Positions 45,789 through 52,189 of a DNA stretch of 64,000 nt are shown one piece after another. The stretch covers positions 1-64,000 of the forward strand of contig JAFPWO010000001.1 of NCBI GenBank assembly GCA_017394885.1, read 5' to 3'. This stretch comes from Lachnospiraceae bacterium. GTDB taxonomy: Bacteria > Bacillota > Clostridia > Lachnospirales > Lachnospiraceae. The first letter of the stretch is position 1; each line of letters opens with the position of its first letter. The position numbers and the translations under genes are program-made. The notes beneath the pieces are model-generated. The model did not search any database. It was not told the origin of the DNA and was given only the letters and a program-made list of their open reading frames with translations.

Positions 45789-46547
45789 ATGCATCAAGCT
45801 ACAGTCATGGCACTGACCGGCAAAGGCGGCGTCGGAAAGACGTCTCTTTCTGCTGCGATCATTCGGATCTTAACGGAAGAAAAGCCGGAAGCGAAAATTC
45901 TTGCGATCGACGCGGACCCCGCCATCGGCCTGTCCGTGGCCCTCGGCATTGAAGTCGCGGAAACACTGGACGATATCCGTCTCCGCGTCGCCAAAAACGT
46001 GACCGAAGGCCTGAGCGAGACCCAGGACATTCTGGCGGAAGCAAAATTTCGTCTTTTTGAAGCCATGAAAGAACAGCACGGCTTTGCTTTTCTTGCGATC
46101 GGACGCCCCGAGGCGGCCGGCTGTTACTGTGCCATCAACACGTACCTGCGGCAGGTCATCAGCCTGCTCGTGAATGAATTCGACTACGTCGTCATCGACG
46201 GCGAGGCCGGCATCGAGCAGATCAACCGCCGCGTCATGGAGAAGGTCACGCACCTTCTGTGCGTCTCCGACCAGAGCCGCAAGGGCATCCAGATCATCTC
46301 GACGATCAAAGAGGTGGCGGACACCCTCGTCGCAGCCGACCAGGTCGGCGCGGTCTTAAACCGCGTCCTCCTGCCGGAAAAGATAACGGAGACCGAGATC
46401 GGCGGCGTGCCGCTCATCGCCGTGATCCCGCCCGACCCGCGGCACGCGGAAAACGACATCGAAGGGAAAAGCGTCTTCAACCTGCCGGAAGACTCCGTGA
46501 TCCTGCAGGGAGCACGGGAAATACTGGAGAAAATGCAGATCGTGTAA
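45789..46547 (+). CDS. cooC: CooC/AcsF-type nickel-insertion ATPase
   Basis: CooC is the MinD-like ATPase that helps insert nickel into CO dehydrogenase; AcsF does so for acetyl-CoA synthase. The 252-residue protein has the deviant Walker A TGKGGVGKTS (10-19), AIDADPAIGLSVALGI, the switch-like VVIDGEAGIEQINRR and the family-specific metal site GCYCAINTYLR with C112 and C114, the same positions as in characterised CooC1 as I remember it. The start at 45789 is chosen for its GGAGGAAAG site; an upstream ATG at 45756 lacks one. It opens an operon of dehydratase-type genes rather than CODH genes, which is unusual. Confidence 0.88.
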   Translation: MHQATVMALTGKGGVGKTSLSAAIIRILTEEKPEAKILAIDADPAIGLSVALGIEVAETLDDIRLRVAKNVTEGLSETQDILAEAKFRLFEAMKEQHGFAFLAIGRPEAAGCYCAINTYLRQVISLLVNEFDYVVIDGEAGIEQINRRVMEKVTHLLCVSDQSRKGIQIISTIKEVADTLVAADQVGAVLNRVLLPEKITETEIGGVPLIAVIPPDPRHAENDIEGKSVFNLPEDSVILQGAREILEKMQIV

Positions 46548-46857
46548 CGCCTGCAGCAGCCCCGCCCCGGCGGACGCCCCCGTCCGCCCTTTCACGGGAC
46601 CTCATCCTGAAAGGGCACGGATACTATACTTTTTCCGCGCGAGCAGGCCGATTGAGGCTTTTGCGCGAGCAATTCCGAATCTTGATCCCGGCTCACGCGA
46701 GCACGGAACTTTCGAGGAATATTGAACGAAGTGAACTGATTCCGAGAAAGTTTTGTGCGAACAAGGAGCCGGAAGGAAACCGGATGCGAGCGCAAAAAAT
46801 GAAAAACCAGCCGCGAGCGCGAAGCTATATGCGCACATTTTTAGGAAGGGAGGTCCT
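46548..46857 (+). other. Structured gap between cooC and the beta gene
   Basis: No gene is seen in these 310 nt. An imperfect inverted repeat with 19-nt arms (46702-46720 and 46739-46757; CACGGAACTTTC against GAAAGTTTTGTG) can form a long hairpin. GCGAGC-type short repeats flank it. It may be a dispersed intergenic repeat or a processing site separating cooC from the downstream genes. Confidence 0.5.
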
Positions 46858-48057
46858 ATGAAAGATCTCAAATACCTGATTGAATTTGAAAACCTGCTGG
46901 AGGACGCGGACAACGCCCTCGTCCGGCAGGCGCAGGAGGAAGGAGGACTGGCGGTCGGCTATACCTGCTATCACATGCCGGAAGTGCTGTGCAACGTGGG
47001 CAACTGCTTCTCCGTACGCATCCGCGCACCGCGTACGGCGTCGATCGATATCGCCACCTACTACATGTCCAACTACACCTGCGAGTACGCCCGGTCTCTG
47101 CTCGAGCGTGCGATCGAAGGCGGCTATCAGTTCCTCGACGCCTTTGCCGGCGTGGACGCCTGCTCCGCCATGAACCGCTGCTACGAGCACATGGAGATCC
47201 TGAACTGCAACACCAAGCCGAACTTCTTTGTGAGCCACTGCGATATCCCGTATAAGATCGAGACTTATACGGTAGAACAGATGCGCACGCAGATGCGCCT
47301 GCACCTGCTGGACGAGCTCTCCGCCCGCTACGGCGTGGATACCTCGGACGAAGCGCTGCTGGCCGCCGTGGAGGAACACAACGAAGTCTGCCGGATCCTG
47401 ACCGAGATCGGCAAGCTGCGCGCGCTGCCGAATCCGCCCGTGACCGGGTATGAGTATCACGTCCTAAATCTGGTCAGCTACTGCTGCCCCAAGCGCCTGA
47501 TCCTGCCGAAGCTGCGCGAAACGCTCGAGGAGATCAAAACCCGCGAAATCGATGAGAAGCCGCGGTTCCGCGCGAAGGTCGCGGTCGTCGGCTCCGAGAT
47601 CGACGATCTGGACTTCACGAAGCTCCTGGAAGACGCCGGCGCCCTGGTCGTGGCCGACCGCTACTGCTACGGTTCCACGCCCGGCCGCGAAGAGATCGTG
47701 ATCAAAGAAGGCGAAGATATCTTAACGCAGATCGTCCGGCACTACATGGAGACCAGTGAGTGCGCCCGCTACATGAGCGCGGAGAAGATCACGCAGCGCC
47801 GCGAGACCGCGGACCGCATTGCCCGTGAAAACGGCGCCGAGGGCATCATTTACGAGCAGATGAAGTTCTGCGACTTCTGGGCCTTCGAACGGCCGCTCGC
47901 GAGCCACATCCTGCACGATGAATACGGCTGGCCGGTGCTCTCCATCGACCGCCCGTACAATGTGCGCAACTCCGGGCAGCTTCGGACCCGATTCCAGGCC
48001 TTTGTAGAGGCCCTGGAAATCAAACGCATTCACGCGGAAGAGGAGGCGAAAGCATGA
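46858..48057 (+). CDS. 2-hydroxyacyl-CoA dehydratase-type beta subunit, operon 2
   Basis: A 399-residue protein, clear paralogue of the beta subunit at 33953-35155 (compare MKDLKYLIEFENLLEDADNA with MRDLIHIIEFDELLQEVNND). Conserved cysteines are C37 in GYTCYHMPEV, C45, C50 and the one in SNYTCEYARSLLERAIEGG. YEQMKFCDFWAFER is also kept. GGGAGG precedes the ATG at 46858; the open frame upstream is not coding. It overlaps the alpha gene by 4 nt. The product probably forms a heterodimer with it and holds a [4Fe-4S] cluster. Confidence 0.83.
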   Translation: MKDLKYLIEFENLLEDADNALVRQAQEEGGLAVGYTCYHMPEVLCNVGNCFSVRIRAPRTASIDIATYYMSNYTCEYARSLLERAIEGGYQFLDAFAGVDACSAMNRCYEHMEILNCNTKPNFFVSHCDIPYKIETYTVEQMRTQMRLHLLDELSARYGVDTSDEALLAAVEEHNEVCRILTEIGKLRALPNPPVTGYEYHVLNLVSYCCPKRLILPKLRETLEEIKTREIDEKPRFRAKVAVVGSEIDDLDFTKLLEDAGALVVADRYCYGSTPGREEIVIKEGEDILTQIVRHYMETSECARYMSAEKITQRRETADRIARENGAEGIIYEQMKFCDFWAFERPLASHILHDEYGWPVLSIDRPYNVRNSGQLRTRFQAFVEALEIKRIHAEEEAKA

Positions 48058-49838
48058 GCAAGGTCAAATATCCGAATCCGAAATTCTTCCGTCTGAAAGA
48101 TCATATGAACCTGAAGCTCCAGGGAGAGAACCTCAAGGAATTGGGCGGCATCGTCGGCGGAATGATCAAGGAAACCGACTGGAAAGGCGTCGGCCAGGCC
48201 ATCGCGAAAGACGCGAAAGCCTTCGGCAAGCGCGCCAAAATGGAAGCCGGCCTGTTTGCGGGGATGTCGAACGAAGAGCGCATTGACTGGCTGATCAACG
48301 GGGAAAAGCAGCTCGGCAAACTCTACCGCAGCGGCAAGATGGCCACCGTCCGCCGCGAATGGCGCGGCCTTCAGGACACCGGCGTGGACTTCTATGAATG
48401 GCTGCGCATGTGGGGCATGCTCCTGGCCACCTTCGGGAAGGACCTCATCCCGTCCTTAAACGGCGCGCTGCACTACCGCTGGATGATTTCCTATTTCTGC
48501 TGCCATTCGTTCATGGATAAAAATACGCTCGGCCTGCGCGGGAACGCCTTAAAGATGCATCACGAGCTTATCTACGCGATCTTCCGCTACGTGGCCGAAA
48601 ACCTCGTCCTGCTCATGAAGAGCGATGAAAAGGGCGGCAATTCCACCGAGCTTTCGAAGAAGATCGTCCTGCTCGACGAAATGACCATGGCGCAGATCAT
48701 GGCCGGCTTCCCGGATCTGGTCGGCATCCCGTATCAGCTGATGCCGGTGTTCCTGCTTTCCGAGATCGACCAGCTGGCCTGCATGCCGTATATCGACGCG
48801 GTCGAAAGCTACGGCCTGCCGTCCGACACCTGCCCGGTGCCGACCTCCGAATGCGGCGCCTGCGTCATCGACGCGCTGCCGCACATGGGCGCCTGCTTCA
48901 TCTCAAGCTCGATGCCCTGCGACGGCTCCGTTATGGCCTCGTCCTACACGAGCCGGCGGTTTAAGGATCTGCCGACCTTCCATCTGTGCTTCCCGGTCCG
49001 CTACGAGGACGAATCCTCCATGCAGGCGGCCGTGGCCGATATCAAGAACTGCATCAAGTTCATTGAGGAACAGACCGGCGCCAAGTGGAACTGGGATGCG
49101 TATTTTGCGGCGATGAAGCGCTTCAACAAGGAGACTCAGTACGAGCTGCAGAAGTGGGAAGTCAACCAGACGCCGACGCCGCAGCTGATCGGTCCCTGCT
49201 ACGAGCTCTTCCGCAAGTGGAATTACGAGATGGACGGCGGCCTGGATCCGCGCATCTTAAAGACCTTCCAGAAGGTCGACAACCTGATGATGAAGGCCTA
49301 CGAGGCGGGCGACGAGCCGTGGCGCGGCAAGATGCGCCACCGCGCGATCGTCTGGAGCGTGCCGGCGCACTACTACGCCAACTTCTCGAACTGGCTGGCC
49401 AACTGCTGGGGCATCAACGTCCTGGTCGAGATGGAGAGCCTGAACTTCACCAAACCGCTCGAGACCGAGGATCCGGAAGAAGCCCTCAAGGATATGGCAA
49501 GACTCTACGAGCGCATGGTCATGCGGCGCCACACGAACGGCGGCTACGACCACGTGCTGACCGAGCTCTGGCGCCAGGTCGAGATCTGGAAGCCGGATAT
49601 CGTCATCATGTACCAGCACGTGTCCTGCAAGAACATGTCCACCCTGAACGGCCTCTTCGACGACCAGGCCAGAGAGCACGGCGTGCGTCTGATCTGGATC
49701 GAGCACGACCTGATGGATCCGAGAACCGTCTCCCGCAAGGATATGCGTTCAAAGGTGAATGAATACATGCGCACGGTCATGCGGGAAGAACCGATCGACC
49801 CGTCGCTCGTAGATTTTGAGGACGATGCAAGCTGGTAA
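48054..49838 (+). CDS. 2-hydroxyacyl-CoA dehydratase-type alpha subunit, operon 2
   Basis: A 594-residue paralogue of the alpha subunit at 32202-33956 with the same N-terminal extension and conserved elements: TSECGACVIDALPHMGACF, SSMPCDGSVMASSY, IVWSVPAHYYANFSNWLANCWG and VIMYQHVSCKNMSTLNG, ending VDFEDDASW as the first copy ends VDFEDGDSW. ATGA overlap with the beta gene. The activator ATPase follows after a palindromic repeat. Substrate unknown; the long N-terminal extension and the neighbours separate this type from classical HgdAB. Confidence 0.8.
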   Translation: MSKVKYPNPKFFRLKDHMNLKLQGENLKELGGIVGGMIKETDWKGVGQAIAKDAKAFGKRAKMEAGLFAGMSNEERIDWLINGEKQLGKLYRSGKMATVRREWRGLQDTGVDFYEWLRMWGMLLATFGKDLIPSLNGALHYRWMISYFCCHSFMDKNTLGLRGNALKMHHELIYAIFRYVAENLVLLMKSDEKGGNSTELSKKIVLLDEMTMAQIMAGFPDLVGIPYQLMPVFLLSEIDQLACMPYIDAVESYGLPSDTCPVPTSECGACVIDALPHMGACFISSSMPCDGSVMASSYTSRRFKDLPTFHLCFPVRYEDESSMQAAVADIKNCIKFIEEQTGAKWNWDAYFAAMKRFNKETQYELQKWEVNQTPTPQLIGPCYELFRKWNYEMDGGLDPRILKTFQKVDNLMMKAYEAGDEPWRGKMRHRAIVWSVPAHYYANFSNWLANCWGINVLVEMESLNFTKPLETEDPEEALKDMARLYERMVMRRHTNGGYDHVLTELWRQVEIWKPDIVIMYQHVSCKNMSTLNGLFDDQAREHGVRLIWIEHDLMDPRTVSRKDMRSKVNEYMRTVMREEPIDPSLVDFEDDASW

Positions 49839-49985
49839 TGTCATCCTGAGCGAGCGCAGCAAAACGCCTGTCATCCTGAGCGAGCGCAGCGAGTCGAAGG
49901 ATCCCATCCCTTTTACAGGGCCCTCAGATAAAGATGTGGGATTCTTCGACTCCGCACCGCAAGCGGTGCTCCGCTCAGAATGACA
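49839..49985. repeat. MITE-like palindromic intergenic element
   Basis: TGTCATCCTGAGCGAGCGCAGC occurs twice in direct orientation (starting 49839 and 49869). An inverted counterpart ends at 49985 (GCTCAGAATGACA). The inner parts GAGTCGAAGGATCCCAT and its inverted form GTGGGATTCTTCGACTC also pair, with a nested GCACCGC/GCGGTGC hairpin. The element lies inside the operon between alpha and activator genes. Confidence 0.8.
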
Positions 49986-50022
49986 CATAATACACAATCA
50001 TTATTAAAGGAGATAGATACTT

Positions 50023-50817
50023 ATGAAATATTACGGCGGGTGCGACGTAGGCTCCACCTACACCAAGGCAGTCATCATCGATGAAAACGGCAAGATCGTG
50101 GCGGATACCACCTTAAAGAGCAAGATCAACGCGGAAGAATCCGCCAAGCTCGCGATGGCGGAAGTTTTAAAGCAGGTCGGCCTGGAAAAATCCGAAGACC
50201 TCGAGTACCTGATCGGTACCGGGTACGGGCGCAACAAGGTCCCGTTCGCGGATGAAAACATTTCCGAAATTTCCTGCCACGCGATGGGCGTGCACGTGAC
50301 CAATCCGACGGTCAAGGCCATCATCGATATCGGCGGCCAGGACATCAAGGGCATTTCGATCGACACCGACGGCACGGTCAAGAACTTCGCGATGAACGAT
50401 AAATGCGCGGCCGGTACCGGGCGCTTCTACGAAGCCATGGCCCGTTCCTTCGAAATGAGCCTGCCCGAGTTCTCCAAGCTCTCCCTGTCTGCCAAGAACG
50501 TGATCCCGATCACCGCGCAGTGCACGGTTTTCGCGGAATCCGAAGTCATCACCCTGGTCGGCGAAGGCAAGCCCATGAACGAGATCGCGGCCGGCATCCA
50601 GATGGCGGTGGCCAAGCGCTGCTTCGTCATGAGCAAAAAAGCCGGCGCGACCGATTCCATCACGCTGACCGGCGGCTGCGCGAAGAACGACGGCTTAAAG
50701 GCCGCCATCGAGCACGTATTAAAGCTCAAGGTCGTGGATCTGGATACGGACCCGCAGCTGATGGGGGCGCTCGGCGCGGCTGAATATGCCCGCCAGAAGG
50801 GACAGGCGAAGAAGTAA
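50023..50817 (+). CDS. Activator ATPase of 2-hydroxyacyl-CoA dehydratase (HgdC type)
   Basis: A 264-residue ASKHA-fold ATPase. Two such subunits share one [4Fe-4S] cluster and inject an electron into the dehydratase at the cost of ATP. The phosphate loops GGCDVGSTYTKAV and DIGGQDIKG are present, as are the cluster cysteines C128 (NDKCAAGTGRF) and C167 (TAQCTVFAESEV), almost the same numbers as in Acidaminococcus HgdC. AAAGGAG precedes the ATG. It is the only activator in the window and may serve both dehydratase-type pairs. Confidence 0.93.
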   Translation: MKYYGGCDVGSTYTKAVIIDENGKIVADTTLKSKINAEESAKLAMAEVLKQVGLEKSEDLEYLIGTGYGRNKVPFADENISEISCHAMGVHVTNPTVKAIIDIGGQDIKGISIDTDGTVKNFAMNDKCAAGTGRFYEAMARSFEMSLPEFSKLSLSAKNVIPITAQCTVFAESEVITLVGEGKPMNEIAAGIQMAVAKRCFVMSKKAGATDSITLTGGCAKNDGLKAAIEHVLKLKVVDLDTDPQLMGALGAAEYARQKGQAKK

Positions 50818-50843
50818 GCGCCGCTGAAAGAGAGGAAGTGCTT

Positions 50844-51011
50844 ATGAAATCAATACTCAAAGTCATCGGCATTATTTTAAAGATCCTCGGCCTGGCGCTC
50901 GGGGTCCTGTTCGTGGTCTACTTCTGGAACCTCGATCAGAAGCTCATGGAATGGGCGTACCGGCGCGTCAACCAGATCTTTGACCGCAAGAAGACAGATA
51001 TACAATTCTAA
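50844..51011 (+). CDS. Small single-pass membrane protein linked to operon 2 (55 aa)
   Basis: MKSILKVIGIILKILGLALG leads a single membrane helix, then VVYFWNLDQKLMEWAYRRVNQIFDRKK. The segment resembles VYYFDLDGKLL in the 70-residue protein of operon 1 (31820-32032). GAGAGGAAG lies before the ATG and the next gene begins 4 nt after the stop, so it is tightly embedded. Its recurrence beside both dehydratase-type pairs supports it as a real component. Function unknown. Confidence 0.7.
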   Translation: MKSILKVIGIILKILGLALGVLFVVYFWNLDQKLMEWAYRRVNQIFDRKKTDIQF

Positions 51012-51014
51012 ACC

Positions 51015-51707
51015 ATGAAATTATACGATTCCATCATTTTACAGACGCTCTCGGTGCTGGAGAAGGCGAAGCCGCTTTCTCCGGCCCCGGCGTGGCCGGA
51101 TTCCGGCGCCAGCGAGCTGGTGATGCAGCGCGACGCGGCTTTTGAGCTCGGCGGCTCGGGCGAGCCGTCCGTGAACTATACCTGCGTGACCACCGGCGAT
51201 TTCTTTGCGGAGAGCGGCGTGTTCCTGCTCGGAAATGACCTTCCGGCGCTCAAAGCCGACGCCCCGTTTGCCCGCATCGTGCTGCTTCTCACCGACGAGA
51301 TCTCCGAAGACGACGCCGGGCACGATATGATCCGCGGCATGGAGTTCGTGCGCTATCATGTATTCCCGAAGGGCTATATGGTGCGCGTCTCCTCCACCAG
51401 CTACGAGGAGCAGGTGCGGGTCAGCAAGGCGGCCGTAAAAAGCGGGATCAGCTTTGCCGCGGTCGGCGCGGATTATCTGGAAAAGTATAAGGCGGTTCCC
51501 GGCGTGAAGGCCGTCCGCGTCTGTTTCATTACGGATAAGGCGGCGGTGGAAGCCCTGAAGCCGAACGCGAAAAAGGTGGATGATATCACCAAAACTCTCT
51601 CCCACATTCTGGACGGCCTGGAAGCGGACTGCGGCCACTGCAGCTTAAAAGCGGTCTGCGACGAAGTCGAAGGCATGCGGGAAATGCATTTGGGGAAGAA
51701 GAAATGA
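51015..51707 (+). CDS. Acetyl-CoA synthase (AcsB/CdhC) middle-domain-like protein
   Basis: A 230-residue soluble protein. FELGGSGEPS, MEFVRYHVFPKG, then EEQVRVSKAAVKSGISFAAV and KAVRVCFITDKAAVEAL run in the same order as the segment before the A-cluster in AcsB/CdhC (MGG, INYGEGLWH, WLRVSKDAVAKGFRF, VQVTIFTDEAKVKEY in Moorella, recalled from memory). It ends with C206, C209 and C215 in ADCGHCSLKAVC, resembling the first A-cluster cysteines (CxxCx8C in ACS). The CGCF nickel-binding part is missing. It could be a metal carrier or an electron-transfer subunit. The homology is my reading, not a search result. Confidence 0.65.
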   Translation: MKLYDSIILQTLSVLEKAKPLSPAPAWPDSGASELVMQRDAAFELGGSGEPSVNYTCVTTGDFFAESGVFLLGNDLPALKADAPFARIVLLLTDEISEDDAGHDMIRGMEFVRYHVFPKGYMVRVSSTSYEEQVRVSKAAVKSGISFAAVGADYLEKYKAVPGVKAVRVCFITDKAAVEALKPNAKKVDDITKTLSHILDGLEADCGHCSLKAVCDEVEGMREMHLGKKK

Positions 51708-51976
51708 AGTATTACCATCACGATCATCACGGGGAACACGATCACCCGCATCCGCATCCGGAAGAAGCAGCTTCGCTTTCTGCTTCCGAAAAGAACCGCA
51801 TGCTCGCGGAGCACATGCTCTCCCACAATGAACACCATAAGGAAGAGCTGCTCCATCTGGCACTGCACTTTGAAGAGGACGGAAAAGCCGCTGCCGCGGA
51901 AAAGATCCGCGCTGCCGCGGACCGTCTGGCCGAAGCGAATGCCCTGCTGGCTGACGCACTCTCGGAGGAAGCCTGA
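51704..51976 (+). CDS. His-rich small protein, possible metal carrier
   Basis: A 90-residue protein with eight histidines in residues 5-18 (HHDHHGEHDHPHPH) and a further HNEHHKEE, followed by an alpha-helical Ala/Glu-rich region. Such clusters bind nickel or other divalent ions, as in CooJ or the HypB tail. It overlaps the ACS-like gene by ATGA and precedes a CooT-like gene, so a nickel role is a reasonable inference. There is no sequence proof of homology to CooJ. Confidence 0.7.
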   Translation: MKYYHHDHHGEHDHPHPHPEEAASLSASEKNRMLAEHMLSHNEHHKEELLHLALHFEEDGKAAAAEKIRAAADRLAEANALLADALSEEA

Positions 51977-51977
51977 T

Positions 51978-52181
51978 ATGTGCCTCTCCAACGTCTACCG
52001 TGCCTCGGATAACGCCCTGCTCATGGAGCTCGCCGCCCGCGTGGAAGAACAAGGCGGCGAGGTGATCCTGCGCGACCTCTTCGGGCAGGTACGGCGCTTC
52101 CCCGGCACCATCGGATCCATCGATCTGGAAAACAACATCATAAAAGTACGGACGCAGGAAGCTTCTGCGGCCGAAGCATAG
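51978..52181 (+). CDS. cooT: CooT-like nickel-binding protein
   Basis: A 67-residue protein starting MCLSNVY, with VEEQGGEVILRDLFGQVRRFPGTIGSIDLENNIIKV. CooT of Rhodospirillum begins MC, has a similar GG-V-LF-F-G-I-ID pattern and binds one Ni2+ per dimer through its N-terminal cysteine. GGAGG precedes the ATG. It follows the His-rich gene after 1 nt. In CO-oxidising bacteria cooT belongs with cooC and cooJ; here it stands in a dehydratase-type operon. Confidence 0.75.
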   Translation: MCLSNVYRASDNALLMELAARVEEQGGEVILRDLFGQVRRFPGTIGSIDLENNIIKVRTQEASAAEA

Positions 52182-52189
52182 GAGGATTT

